Assembly (NCBI RefSeq): GCF_024436375.1
Contig: NZ_JAFMZM010000002.1
Span: 248,001 to 312,000 of the forward strand
Length of the DNA stretch: 64,000 bases
Source of the DNA: Nocardioides astragali
GTDB taxonomy: Bacteria; Actinomycetota; Actinomycetes; Propionibacteriales; Nocardioidaceae
Reading direction: 5' to 3'
Part shown: positions 9,232-17,203 of the stretch, piece by piece
Layout: the number at the start of each line of letters is the position of its first letter
Numbering within the stretch: the first letter of the stretch is position 1
Program-made: the position numbers and the translations under genes
Notes under the pieces: model-generated
What the model saw: the letters and a program-made list of their open reading frames with translations, nothing else
Databases searched by the model: none
What the model was told of the DNA's origin: nothing

Positions 9232-9486
9232 ATGGCGTCGCATCCCCCGCACAAGTACTTCGTCGTCGCGAACTTCAGCCGCTTGGTCGAGCACCGTACG
9301 TATGCGGAGCGAGTCCCGGCGTCCCTCGTCCACGCGCAGACGTGGGGATCCCTTCGCACAGCATGCGGCATCTCGTGCCAGAGCTGGACGAAGTGGTGGG
9401 ATGTCCCTTTCCCGAGCGCGACGGGTCCTGTCTGTCCCACCTGTCATGCCGCGACACGCGATGCCTCGCCTGGACCTGGATCGTGA
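9232..9486 (+). CDS. Small Cys-rich protein, possible zinc ribbon
   Basis: An open frame of 84 codons starting five bases after pdxS. Two Cys pairs are visible, C-G-I-S-C and C-P-T-C-H, about 22 residues apart, with an aromatic segment S-W-T-K-W-W-D-V-P-F between them. That spacing fits a zinc-ribbon-like knuckle pair. No convincing Shine-Dalgarno sequence is present, so translation may depend on coupling to pdxS. Otherwise the 309-bp pdxS-etfB gap would be empty. It could be chance, but the Cys pairing and aromatic core argue for a real gene. No function is proposed. Confidence 0.45.
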   Translation: MASHPPHKYFVVANFSRLVEHRTYAERVPASLVHAQTWGSLRTACGISCQSWTKWWDVPFPSATGPVCPTCHAATRDASPGPGS

Positions 9487-9535
9487 CCGCGCGCGAATCA
9501 CCTGTCACTGCCAGCCAACACGAAGGTCGAGAGCG

Positions 9536-10339
9536 ATGAACATTGTTGTCTGTGTGAAGTACGTGCCGGACGCCACGGCCGACCGCAAGTTCGAGGACGA
9601 CTTCACGGTCGACCGAGTCGGGGTCGACGGCCTGTTGTCCGAGCTCGACGAGTACGCCGTCGAGCAGGCCCTGCAGTTCCGCGAGAAGCGCGAGGGCGAG
9701 GAGATCGAGATCACCGCGCTGACCGTGGGCCCGGAGAAGGCGGTCGACGCGGTGCGCAAGGCGCTGCAGATGGGTGTCGACAAGGGCGTCCACGTCCTCG
9801 ACGACGCCATCGCGGGCTCCGACTACGTCGCGACGTCCCTGGTCCTGGCCAAGGCGATCGAGAAGATCGGTGCCGAGTCCGGGGGAGCCGACCTGGTGGT
9901 CTGCGGCATGGCGTCCACGGACGCGGCCGGATCGGTGATCCCGGCGATGCTGGCCGAGCGCCTGGGGCTTCCGCAGGTGACGCTCGCGTCGGTGATCGAG
10001 TCGCAGGGCGACCAGGTCCGGATCAAGCGTGACAACGAGGGCTCCACCGAGGTCATCGGTGCGACCCTGCCCATCGTGCTCTCGGTGACCGACCAGTCGG
10101 GCGAGGCCCGCTACCCGTCGTTCAAGGGCATCATGGCGGCGAAGAAGAAGCCGCTGGAGACCTTCGCACTGGCCGACCTGGGCGTCGACGCGGGCGAGGT
10201 CGGCCTGTCGGTCGCCTGGTCGCAGGTGGAGGACACCACCGAGCGTCCGCCGCGCACGGCCGGCGAGATCGTCACCGACGAGGACGGCTCGGGCGCTGGC
10301 GCGCTGGTCGAGTTCCTCGCGTCCAAGAAGTTCATCTGA
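9536..10339 (+). CDS. etfB: Electron transfer flavoprotein subunit beta
   Basis: A 267-residue ETF beta subunit. With EtfA it accepts electrons from acyl-CoA and other flavin dehydrogenases and passes them to the quinone pool through ETF:quinone oxidoreductase. It begins M-N-I-V-V-C-V-K-Y-V-P-D, contains the nucleotide-domain segments A-V-E-Q-A-L and V-C-G-M-A-S-T-D, and the ETF-beta recognition region R-Y-P-S-F-K-G-I-M-A-A-K-K-K-P near the end. The ATG at 9536 is preceded by GAAGGTCGAGAG. etfA follows after 14 bp in the same operon. It could serve the flavin dehydrogenases of the flanking island, but it is a normal core gene. Confidence 0.95.
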   Translation: MNIVVCVKYVPDATADRKFEDDFTVDRVGVDGLLSELDEYAVEQALQFREKREGEEIEITALTVGPEKAVDAVRKALQMGVDKGVHVLDDAIAGSDYVATSLVLAKAIEKIGAESGGADLVVCGMASTDAAGSVIPAMLAERLGLPQVTLASVIESQGDQVRIKRDNEGSTEVIGATLPIVLSVTDQSGEARYPSFKGIMAAKKKPLETFALADLGVDAGEVGLSVAWSQVEDTTERPPRTAGEIVTDEDGSGAGALVEFLASKKFI

Positions 10340-10353
10340 GGAGCTGCGTAGAC

Positions 10354-11328
10354 ATGTCTGAAGTTCTGGTTGTGATCGACCACGTCGCTGGCGAGGTCAA
10401 GAAGCCCACCTACGAGCTGCTCACCATCGCCCGTCGCCTCGGGGAGCCGGCGGCCGTGTTCTTCGGCTCGCCCGACCAGGCCGACGCCGTGGCGCAGAAG
10501 GTCAAGGCGTACGGCGCCGCGAAGGTCTACGTCGTCGACGACGCCCAGACCAAGGGCTTCCTCGTCGCGCCGAAGGCCGAGGCCCTGCAGCAGCTCGCCG
10601 AGAAGAGCTCTGGGGGAGATGGGCTGGCCGCGATCCTGCTGCCCTCGACGTTCGAGAACAAGGAGGTCGCCGGTCGCCTCGCGATCAAGCTTGGCTCGGG
10701 CCTGATCACCGATGCCGTCGACGTCCAGGCCGGCGAGAGTGGCCCGGTGACGACGCAGAGCGTGTTCGCCGGCAACTTCACCGTCCAGGCCAAGGTCACC
10801 CACGGCACGCCGATCATCACGGTCAAGCCCAACTCCGCCGCCCCCGAGGAGGCCGATGGTGCCGGCACGGTCGAGACGTTCGACGCGACCATCTCCGACG
10901 CCGCCAGGACCGCGCAGATCGTGGCCACCCAGCCGCGGCAGTCCACCGGTCGACCCGAGCTGACCGAGGCCGCCATCGTGGTCTCGGGCGGTCGTGGCAC
11001 CGGCGGCAACTTCGAGCCGGTCGAGGGCTTCGCCGACTCGCTCGGCGCAGCCGTCGGCGCCTCGCGCGCGGCGGTCGACTCCGGCTGGATGCCGCACGCG
11101 TTCCAGGTCGGCCAGACCGGCAAGACGGTCTCACCGCAGCTCTACGTCGCCAACGGCATCTCCGGTGCGATCCAGCACCGCGCCGGCATGCAGACCTCCA
11201 AGACCATCGTCGCGGTCAACAAGGACCCCGAAGCCCCCATCTTCGAGCTGGTCGACTTCGGCGTCGTGGGCGACCTGCACACCGTGCTGCCCGCCGCCAC
11301 CGAGCAGATCACCGTCCGCCCTCGGTAG
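10354..11328 (+). CDS. etfA: Electron transfer flavoprotein subunit alpha
   Basis: A 324-residue ETF alpha subunit that carries the FAD. The N-terminal half is the nucleotide-binding-like domain. The C-terminal FAD domain shows [33 protein letters not shown] and G-I-S-G-A-I-Q-H, all diagnostic for ETF alpha. GAGGAGCTGCG upstream supports the ATG. It forms a two-gene operon with etfB that ends in a 12-bp-stem hairpin at 11336-11362. Confidence 0.95.
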   Translation: MSEVLVVIDHVAGEVKKPTYELLTIARRLGEPAAVFFGSPDQADAVAQKVKAYGAAKVYVVDDAQTKGFLVAPKAEALQQLAEKSSGGDGLAAILLPSTFENKEVAGRLAIKLGSGLITDAVDVQAGESGPVTTQSVFAGNFTVQAKVTHGTPIITVKPNSAAPEEADGAGTVETFDATISDAARTAQIVATQPRQSTGRPELTEAAIVVSGGRGTGGNFEPVEGFADSLGAAVGASRAAVDSGWMPHAFQVGQTGKTVSPQLYVANGISGAIQHRAGMQTSKTIVAVNKDPEAPIFELVDFGVVGDLHTVLPAATEQITVRPR

Positions 11329-11335
11329 AGCACAG

Positions 11336-11362
11336 CGAAGGGCTCAGGTGCTGAGCCCTTCG
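11336..11362 (+). terminator. Hairpin terminator after etfBA
   Basis: A perfect 12-bp inverted repeat, CGAAGGGCTCAG / CTGAGCCCTTCG, with a 3-base loop, starts 7 bases after the etfA stop. There is no long T-run, as is usual in actinomycetes. It separates the etf operon from the island gene that follows. Confidence 0.75.
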
Positions 11363-11526
11363 GACGCAGCTCGGGCACTGGCGCTCGGACTTGCCTTTTC
11401 ACGATCAGCAGTGACGGAGTTGGTGATTCGACTGATTGCCGGAGTGTGTGCCGGGCCACATTCTTGGCTCACTCCCGCAATAGCTCGTAGAGCCTTGTTG
11501 ACGAGCTTGCCCGAAAGGAAACACTC

Positions 11527-12966
11527 ATGACACTCGCCGAGTCGGCCCCTGTCGACACTGAGCGGAGGCTGCACGGCAACCTCGGAGTGATGCACCTGTT
11601 CTTCAGCGTCATGGCGTGGAACGCTCCGCTCGTCATCGTCGTCGGCATCATCCCGGTGATGTTCTTCGTCGGCAATGGGGTCGGCACTCCATTCGTCTTT
11701 CTGGTGGCCGGCCTCATCATCTTGGCCTTTGCCGTCGGCTTCACTCGCATGGCGCGCGTGCTTCCCAACCCTGGAGCTTTCTACGCCTACATCACCGCCG
11801 GCCTAGGCCGCGAAGCCGGACTCGGGGCCGGTCTGCTGGCTCTGGCCATGTACTTCTGCGCATACACGGGCACCTTCGCCTTCGGCGGTGTGGTCCTCGG
11901 CTCGCTCGTGCATGACACCATGCACGGTCCGTCAGCTCCGTGGTGGGTCTGGGCCCTGGCCTTCTGGGCATTCGTCGGCATCCTGGGCTACCTGAGCATC
12001 GACCTCTCTGCCAAGGTCCTGATGTATTTCCTCGCCGCGGAGGTCCTGGTGATCCTGGTGTTCGACCTCCTCATCGCCGGACAGGGTGGTGCGTCCGGCC
12101 TGAGTGTCGCCCCGATCGCGCCCGAGCACTGGTTCGACGGATCGTTCGGCATCGGCCTCATGTTCGCCATCGGCATGTTCGGTGGCTTCGAGATCACGGC
12201 GCTGTTCCGCGATGAGGTTCGAGACCCCAACCGCACCGTCCCGCGCGCGACGTATGCAGTGGTCGTGTTCGCCATGCTCTTCTATGCCGTGACGTCGTTC
12301 CTCCTGGTCAACGCCCTCGGCGTGGACGATGCCGTGGCAGCAGCTGCGGCAGACCCGGCCGGCATCGTCAGTGTGACGATGGAGCAGTTCGGCAACAAGT
12401 TCCTCGCGGACCTCGTCATCGTCCTCGTCAACACCAGCACGCTTGCCGTCATCCTTGCTGGACACAACATCGTGAGCCGTTACGCCTTCAACCTGAGTGC
12501 AGACCGCATCCTTCCCGTCGGCCTGAGTGGGGTGCACGCACGCCACGGTTCGCCGCACCGCGCGTCTGTCGCGGCGAGCCTCGGTGCACTGGTCGTGAGC
12601 ATTCCTGTGGTGATCAGCGGGGTGGACCCGATCCTCTACTACGCCGCGATCCTCGGCATCCTGAGCATCGGGTTCCTGTTCATGTTGTTGCTGACCGACG
12701 TCGCCGTCGTGCGATACATGAAGAAGAACGGCGGCGATCACTCCTCCGTGTGGGCCACCGTCGTGTGCCCTGCGATCGCGTTCGTCGGGCTCCTGTCGTG
12801 CCTCATTCTCGCGGTGCTGAACTTCGACCTCATCATCGGCGGATCTCGGTCGCTCGCCAACACGATCCTTGTTCTGACGGCGGCGATCTTCTTGGCCGGA
12901 GTCGCGATGGCCATGGTGCTGAAGCGCAGCCGTCCCGAGGTGTACGCCAAGATCGGACGTCAGTAG
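11527..12966 (+). CDS. APC-superfamily amino acid/amine permease
   Basis: A 479-residue integral membrane transporter with about 12 hydrophobic segments and the APC hallmark near the first helices (a P-N-P-G-A-F-Y-A-Y-I segment after a glycine-rich helix, then a G-L-G-R-E-A-G-L-G-A-G loop). F-G-G-F-E-I-T-A-L-F-R-D-E, which in this superfamily leads into E-x-x-x-P-x-R-T-x-P-R-A, is also present. It is probably a proton-coupled importer of an amino acid or polyamine. GAAAGGAAAC before the ATG is a good ribosome binding site. As the first gene of the island after the etf terminator it is likely to import the pathway substrate. Confidence 0.88.
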   Translation: MTLAESAPVDTERRLHGNLGVMHLFFSVMAWNAPLVIVVGIIPVMFFVGNGVGTPFVFLVAGLIILAFAVGFTRMARVLPNPGAFYAYITAGLGREAGLGAGLLALAMYFCAYTGTFAFGGVVLGSLVHDTMHGPSAPWWVWALAFWAFVGILGYLSIDLSAKVLMYFLAAEVLVILVFDLLIAGQGGASGLSVAPIAPEHWFDGSFGIGLMFAIGMFGGFEITALFRDEVRDPNRTVPRATYAVVVFAMLFYAVTSFLLVNALGVDDAVAAAAADPAGIVSVTMEQFGNKFLADLVIVLVNTSTLAVILAGHNIVSRYAFNLSADRILPVGLSGVHARHGSPHRASVAASLGALVVSIPVVISGVDPILYYAAILGILSIGFLFMLLLTDVAVVRYMKKNGGDHSSVWATVVCPAIAFVGLLSCLILAVLNFDLIIGGSRSLANTILVLTAAIFLAGVAMAMVLKRSRPEVYAKIGRQ

Positions 12967-12997
12967 GGATGCGCCTCTGATGCTCCGTAGATCCCCC

Positions 12998-13177
12998 ATG
13001 GCTGAGAACGCAGCTCCAGATGTCCCGACCGAGGAGGTCACTCACAAGGCGTCGAGTGTTGGGCGCCGACCGCCCGAATGGGGTCCGCGGAGCCGCCCGC
13101 GTGGAGATGACGTCGAAGACCGAGGGCGACACCTCGACCGCTTGTTCGAGCTTCACGGAGCGCCGGACAACAACTAG
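12998..13177 (+). CDS. Possible small hydrophilic protein
   Basis: A 59-codon frame in the 258-bp gap between the permease and the thioesterase. The product is charged and polar with a C-terminal R-H-L-D-R-L-F-E-L-H-G stretch that could form a helix. Upstream there is no clear Shine-Dalgarno sequence. The codon pattern is only weakly gene-like. It is listed because the gap has no other content; it may be spurious. Confidence 0.25.
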   Translation: MAENAAPDVPTEEVTHKASSVGRRPPEWGPRSRPRGDDVEDRGRHLDRLFELHGAPDNN

Positions 13178-13224
13178 CCCCTCGCAGGTCGACTGCAAGC
13201 CACAACCGCACGGAAGGGGACGCG

Positions 13225-13644
13225 ATGGCACCGGTGTTCCGGCACAGGGTCCGGTACCACGAGGCGGACGCGCAAGGGTTCATGTTCAACAGCAGGTTCC
13301 TTGAGCTCGCCGATGTCGGCATGACCGAGTACTTCCGGCACCTCGGCCTGCCCTACCTCGACCTCGTTGCTGGGGGCATGGACCCGTCCGTCGTCCGGGC
13401 GGTCCTGGACTTCAAGCGGCCTGCCCGTTTCGAGGACCAGCTCGACGTCCGCGTCGACTGTGTCCGCGTCGGCACCTCCAGCTTCGAGCTCCACACTGAG
13501 GTCTTGCTCGAGGGTGAGCTCGTGGCAGACCTCGCTCTCACTTATGTGAACGTGGACGCCACCCAGGCTGTCGCCCGACCACTCCCTGACGAGGTTGCGG
13601 CACGCCTGAGGGGGGACGCAAGCAGTGGCGCGCCGGCGTCATAG
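13225..13644 (+). CDS. Acyl-CoA thioesterase, hot-dog fold (YbgC/4-hydroxybenzoyl-CoA thioesterase type)
   Basis: A 139-residue single hot-dog domain. The N-terminus reads V-R-Y-H-E-A-D-A-Q-G-F-M-F-N-S-R-F-L, where the aspartate after E-A matches the catalytic Asp of the YbgC/4HBT class (consensus Y-x-D-T-D-x-x-G-x-x-y-h/n). GGAAGGGGA upstream fixes the ATG. It would release a free acid from a CoA thioester, consistent with the CoA ligase, MaoC and lyase genes downstream. The stop codon is followed at once by a strongly structured leader ahead of the next gene. Substrate unknown. Confidence 0.8.
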   Translation: MAPVFRHRVRYHEADAQGFMFNSRFLELADVGMTEYFRHLGLPYLDLVAGGMDPSVVRAVLDFKRPARFEDQLDVRVDCVRVGTSSFELHTEVLLEGELVADLALTYVNVDATQAVARPLPDEVAARLRGDASSGAPAS

Positions 13645-13795
13645 TTGGAACTTCACCAACGAGGGTTTGAATCCTCTTGGAGAGAACCAATGGTTCTCGG
13701 GAGGCACAGGGAACATCCTTGAGGAGTACTCGGGGCGGGTCCGCAAGGAGCCGCGCCGGGTGCAGATCACGCGCACTCTCACGAGTGGTGACCAC
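13644..13795 (+). promoter_or_regulatory. Structured leader upstream of first DAO gene (candidate RNA element)
   Basis: The 206-bp gap contains a run of inverted repeats: GTTGG/CCAAC (13644-13660), GAGG/CCTC (13661-13676), GAGAACC-aat-GGTTCTC (13682-13698), the palindrome GAGTACTC (13724-13731), GCGG-gt-CCGC (13735-13744), CACTC-tcac-GAGTG (13774-13787) and GTGGT-g-ACCAC (13785-13795). The last two share bases 13785-13787 and cannot both form, as in switching leaders. It does not match a riboswitch class I can recall. It could instead be several protein operators. Confidence 0.4.
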
Positions 13796-13850
13796 AACGA
13801 GCGACCACCACGCCAGCCGCCGTGCTCGGCGCAGGACGAAGGACCTATCC

Positions 13851-15107
13851 ATGAGCAACAGTTCATCCACCGTGAACGAAGCAGCCGCACCCGCCAGCGC
13901 GATCATCGTTGGTGCGGGCATTCTTGGTGCCGCGACTGCGCTCTTCCTGGCACGCGAAGGCGTCGCCGTGCGGATTGTCGAGCGTCAGCATGCCGGGTGG
14001 GGGGCCTCCGGTCGCAACGCCGGCTACATCTCGATGATCACCCGGTCGGGAGGGCCGCAGCTGGAGCTCGCCAATCTCTCGCGGTCCCTGTACTCCCAGC
14101 TCGCAGAGGAGCTGGACGACTTCGAGTTCCAGCCCAACGGCGCTCTCGTCTACTACTACGAGGAGCAGCTGCCCCTCATCGAGGGCTTCGTCAAGAAGCG
14201 CCAGGAGGACGGGCTTCCGATGGAGATCGTGAGTGGCGATCGCGCCCGCGAGCTCTGCCCACTCCTCCCCGAGGACGTCGTAGGCGGTATCCACTCGAAG
14301 AGCGACTGTTACCTGCATCCCGGAAAGCTCGTCGATGCACTCATGAACGCAGCCATCAAGCTGGGGGCTGAGCTCATCGATGCCGACGTCACGGAGCTCG
14401 TGGTCGAGGATGGACGATGCGTAGGGGTGCGTACAGCACGGACTGACATCCGCGCCGACGTCGTGGCGGTGACGGCCGGGTCGTGGACCGCAGCCATCCT
14501 CGAGAAGGCGGGCCTGCCCTTCAACGTCCTGCACATGCGTATGCAGATGGCTGAGACCGCCCCCATCGAGGAGCGCTTCAACGTGGCCGCCTACGGTCCC
14601 AGTCTCTTCCACGAGTACGCGTTCGTCCGCGAGCTGCCCGGCTACGACGACGACATCGTCCTTCACCCGTTGCAGCACATCATGCCTGAGGTGGGCCTTC
14701 TTGAGCTCATCTGTCAGCGGGCCGACGGGCGCTTGTGGCTGGGGTGCCCCATCGAGTTCGTCGACGGGCCGGACGCATCACCCGACCCTACGGTCGCTGG
14801 TATGGCCCAGACCTTCGGTGTCCTGGGTGACCACGTGCCCGCCCTCCAGCACATTCCGGTGGAGCGCACGTGGGGCGGAATCGCCCCGCAGACCGGTGAC
14901 GGCCTGCCCGTGATGTCGGACGTCCCGTCCGTGCCCGGACTGTTCGTGGGTTCGGGTCACGCCTACGGTGCCACCGTTGGGCCGGGCAGTGCCCGAGTTC
15001 TCGCGGACATCATCCTGGGCCGTGTGCCCGGCCTGGACGCCTCGCCGTTCCGCTACGACCGACCCGCGATCACCGAGGGCATGGCCCGTTCGGTGAGCCT
15101 CGGCTGA
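13851..15107 (+). CDS. FAD-dependent oxidoreductase, DAO family (amine/imino-acid oxidase), copy 1
   Basis: A 418-residue flavoprotein of the D-amino-acid/sarcosine/gamma-glutamylputrescine oxidase group. The FAD motif I-I-V-G-A-G-I-L-G-A-A-T-A is near residue 20, followed by V-E-R and the G-A-S-G-R-N-A-G-Y signature that contacts the flavin. The C-terminal G-S-G-H-A-Y-G-A-T-V-G-P-G closes the FAD site. It probably oxidises a C-N bond to an imine that hydrolyses to a carbonyl plus an amine. GAAGGAC lies before the ATG. A second, clearly related DAO gene lies on the other side of pucR. Without a GDH or sox partner the electron acceptor may be oxygen or ETF. Confidence 0.85.
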   Translation: MSNSSSTVNEAAAPASAIIVGAGILGAATALFLAREGVAVRIVERQHAGWGASGRNAGYISMITRSGGPQLELANLSRSLYSQLAEELDDFEFQPNGALVYYYEEQLPLIEGFVKKRQEDGLPMEIVSGDRARELCPLLPEDVVGGIHSKSDCYLHPGKLVDALMNAAIKLGAELIDADVTELVVEDGRCVGVRTARTDIRADVVAVTAGSWTAAILEKAGLPFNVLHMRMQMAETAPIEERFNVAAYGPSLFHEYAFVRELPGYDDDIVLHPLQHIMPEVGLLELICQRADGRLWLGCPIEFVDGPDASPDPTVAGMAQTFGVLGDHVPALQHIPVERTWGGIAPQTGDGLPVMSDVPSVPGLFVGSGHAYGATVGPGSARVLADIILGRVPGLDASPFRYDRPAITEGMARSVSLG

Positions 15108-15134
15108 CCACGAGACCAGAGGGAAGGCGCACGC

Positions 15135-15734
15135 ATGACGACACGCAAGGTGGACTGGAGCAAGCGGACGGCCAAGAAGACGGCCGGTACGACTGTCGTC
15201 CTCAACGACCACGTCATCGTCCCGGTGACCACGGACCGCGCTTGGAGCCGACTCGAAGACGTGCCGCTGGTGGCTTCGTGCCTACCGGGTCTCGATCCGA
15301 CCACACTCGTGGCGGAGTCGGACAACGTGTTCCGTGCCCGCATGACCAACACGGTCATGGGCATCAGCGCCAACTGGGACCTGCGGGCGACCATCGAGCC
15401 CGACTCCAGTCGTCGGGTGTTGCGTGTGCTGCTGGAGGGCGAGGACCCCAAGCTCAACATGAAGCTCGGAGGCGACGCGACGGTGGAGGTGAAGCCAGCG
15501 GAGGAAGGTACCTCGCTGCTCGACTACGTGGCCAACCTTCGGATCGACGGCAGCCTGGCGGCCATGGGCGGACCGGTCATCAAGGCGATCCTGGCTGACG
15601 CCATCGAGCAGTTCGTGGCTGTCGTCGGTGGACAAGAGGTGGCTCCGAAGCCCTCTCCGCTCCAGCGTCTGCGTGATCGACTGGTGTCCTGGTGGCGCGC
15701 GGTGCGGCAGAGGCCGCGCGGGCCGAACGGCTAG
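15135..15734 (+). CDS. SRPBCC/CoxG-like protein
   Basis: A 199-residue protein of the polyketide-cyclase/SRPBCC fold resembling CoxG. Features are L-N-D-H-V-I-V-P-V near the start, W-S-R-L-E-D-V-P-L-V-A-S-C-L-P-G (helix over the ligand cavity, the classic C-x-P-G of CoxG) and a long C-terminal helix G-G-P-V-I-K-A-I-L-A-D-A-I-E-Q-F, followed by a basic tail W-W-R-A-V-R-Q-R-P-R. CoxG relatives bind a quinone and link an oxidoreductase to the membrane. Lying 27 bp after the DAO gene, it may couple that enzyme to the respiratory chain; this is inference. Confidence 0.75.
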   Translation: MTTRKVDWSKRTAKKTAGTTVVLNDHVIVPVTTDRAWSRLEDVPLVASCLPGLDPTTLVAESDNVFRARMTNTVMGISANWDLRATIEPDSSRRVLRVLLEGEDPKLNMKLGGDATVEVKPAEEGTSLLDYVANLRIDGSLAAMGGPVIKAILADAIEQFVAVVGGQEVAPKPSPLQRLRDRLVSWWRAVRQRPRGPNG

Positions 15735-15811
15735 CCGCGACATGGTCGCGCCGACGGCCGACCCTCTCTACACCCGAAGCTCAGCACGCACTTAAGGAAC
15801 GAGCGCCACCC

Positions 15812-16297
15812 ATGACCGTATCGACATCCCGCGGCCCCGCGACGAGGACTGGACTCTACCTGGATGAGTTCGACGTCGGTCAGGCATGGGTGACGCAGGC
15901 CCGCACCATCACCGATGCCGATCTGGTCAACTTCGCCGGGTTGTCAGGGGACTTCAACCCTCTGCACATGGACGAGGAGTTCGCCCGCCGTACGCAGTTC
16001 GGAGGCCGCATCTTCCACGGTCCCGGGGTGTTCGCGGTGGCGATCGGGTTGGAGTCGCGACTCGGCATCAAGGACGAGACAGCCATCGCATTCCTGGGGA
16101 TGACCTGGAACCTGATCCGGCCCGTGGCGATCGGCGACACCATTCACGTCCTCCAGACCGTCGCCGAGGTCCGGCCATCGCGCTCCAAGCCCGACCGCGG
16201 CGTCGTCACGTTCGACGTCCTGGTCAAGAACCAGCGCGACGAGACGTGCCATGAAGGCCAGTGGTTCGTCATGTTTCGTCGCGCGGCCTCCAGCTGA
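15812..16297 (+). CDS. MaoC-family hydratase/dehydratase, copy 1
   Basis: A 161-residue single hot-dog enoyl-CoA-hydratase-type protein. The hydratase-2 motif is complete: D-F-N-P-L-H-M-D-E-E-F-A-R-R-T-Q-F-G-G-R-I, with the catalytic Asp and His, followed by H-G-P-G. It would add water across, or remove it from, an acyl-CoA double bond. A second MaoC protein 10 kb downstream (26465-26941) is about half identical over its whole length, including the run S-K-P-D-R-G near the end. The ATG at 15812 follows GGAACGAGCG. It belongs to the same operon as the SDR and CoA ligase genes. Confidence 0.87.
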   Translation: MTVSTSRGPATRTGLYLDEFDVGQAWVTQARTITDADLVNFAGLSGDFNPLHMDEEFARRTQFGGRIFHGPGVFAVAIGLESRLGIKDETAIAFLGMTWNLIRPVAIGDTIHVLQTVAEVRPSRSKPDRGVVTFDVLVKNQRDETCHEGQWFVMFRRAASS

Positions 16298-16358
16298 ACC
16301 CACGGCGGCCATCGCCGGGCATCCCGCACGGCCAACCGCTGACACAAAGGAGATTGTC

Positions 16359-17147
16359 TTGAACAACACAACGAGCCGCACCGTCGCGATCACCGGTGCA
16401 GGGTCCGGAATCGGTCGAGCCATCGCGCGCGCCTTCGTCGATGCGGGCTACGACGTGCTGGCGAGCGACGTCTCGGATGCCCGCGTCAAGGAGACCGCTG
16501 AAGAGCTGGGGTCACCCCCGAACCTTCGGACCAGGACAGTCGACGTGAGTGACTTCGAGTCGGTCAAGGGCTTGGTCGACGACGCTGCTTCACGATCTGG
16601 ACGACTCGACGTGTTCGTCAACTGCGCCGGCGTGTTCGACGGCTACGCCGACATCGGGGAGACGACTCCAGAGCTCTGGAACAAGGTCATCGGCGTGAAC
16701 CTCACCGGAGTGTTCTACGGCTGCAAGGCTGCCGCCGAGCGCATGATCACGCAGAAGTCCGGTCGCATCGTGACGATCGGCTCGGTCGCCGGCCAGCGTG
16801 GCGCGGCGGACGGTCTCTCCTACGTGACGTCGAAGGCCGGGATCGAAGGAATGCACCGACGGCTCGCCATCGACGTCGGACCGCACAACGTGACCGCCAA
16901 CGTCGTGGCTCCCGGCGTCATCAAGACGAACCTACGCGCCACATCGGAGGAGATCCTCGGCGACCTGGTGTCGTCGCAGCAGCGAGGCATCGGGGTCTCG
17001 CCGGAGATCATGGACTTCCTCATCCCGGCCAGGCGCTCCGCCGAGCCCTCGGAGGTAGCGAGCGTCGTCCTCTTCCTGGCCTCCGACGGGGCGAGCTACG
17101 TCAACGGTCAGGTGATCGCCGTCGACGGCGGGTGGACCGCGACCTGA
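16359..17147 (+). CDS. Short-chain dehydrogenase/reductase (SDR)
   Basis: A 262-residue classical SDR. It has T-G-A-G-S-G-I-G at residues 12-19 for NAD(P), N-C-A-G at 88-91, catalytic S142, and Y155-x-x-x-K159, and ends V-N-G-Q-V-I-A-V-D-G-G-W, typical of the family. The D-V-S after the second strand favours NAD(H). The start is a TTG with AAAGGAG nine bases upstream; no ATG is in frame nearby. It would interconvert a hydroxyacyl-CoA (made by MaoC) and a ketoacyl-CoA, or oxidise another alcohol of the pathway. Confidence 0.88.
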   Translation: MNNTTSRTVAITGAGSGIGRAIARAFVDAGYDVLASDVSDARVKETAEELGSPPNLRTRTVDVSDFESVKGLVDDAASRSGRLDVFVNCAGVFDGYADIGETTPELWNKVIGVNLTGVFYGCKAAAERMITQKSGRIVTIGSVAGQRGAADGLSYVTSKAGIEGMHRRLAIDVGPHNVTANVVAPGVIKTNLRATSEEILGDLVSSQQRGIGVSPEIMDFLIPARRSAEPSEVASVVLFLASDGASYVNGQVIAVDGGWTAT

Positions 17148-17203
17148 GAGCGGAGCCGGAAGCATCCGGCTCACGCACTGCCCTTGAGATGAAGGAGAAG
17201 CGC

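Noticed and set aside
13658..13680. T-arm-like string GAGGGTTTGAATCCTC suggesting a tRNA fragment
   Set aside because: The loop lacks the TTC consensus, no acceptor, D or anticodon stems can be built around it, and no CCA-side boundary is present. It is better explained as one stem of the leader.
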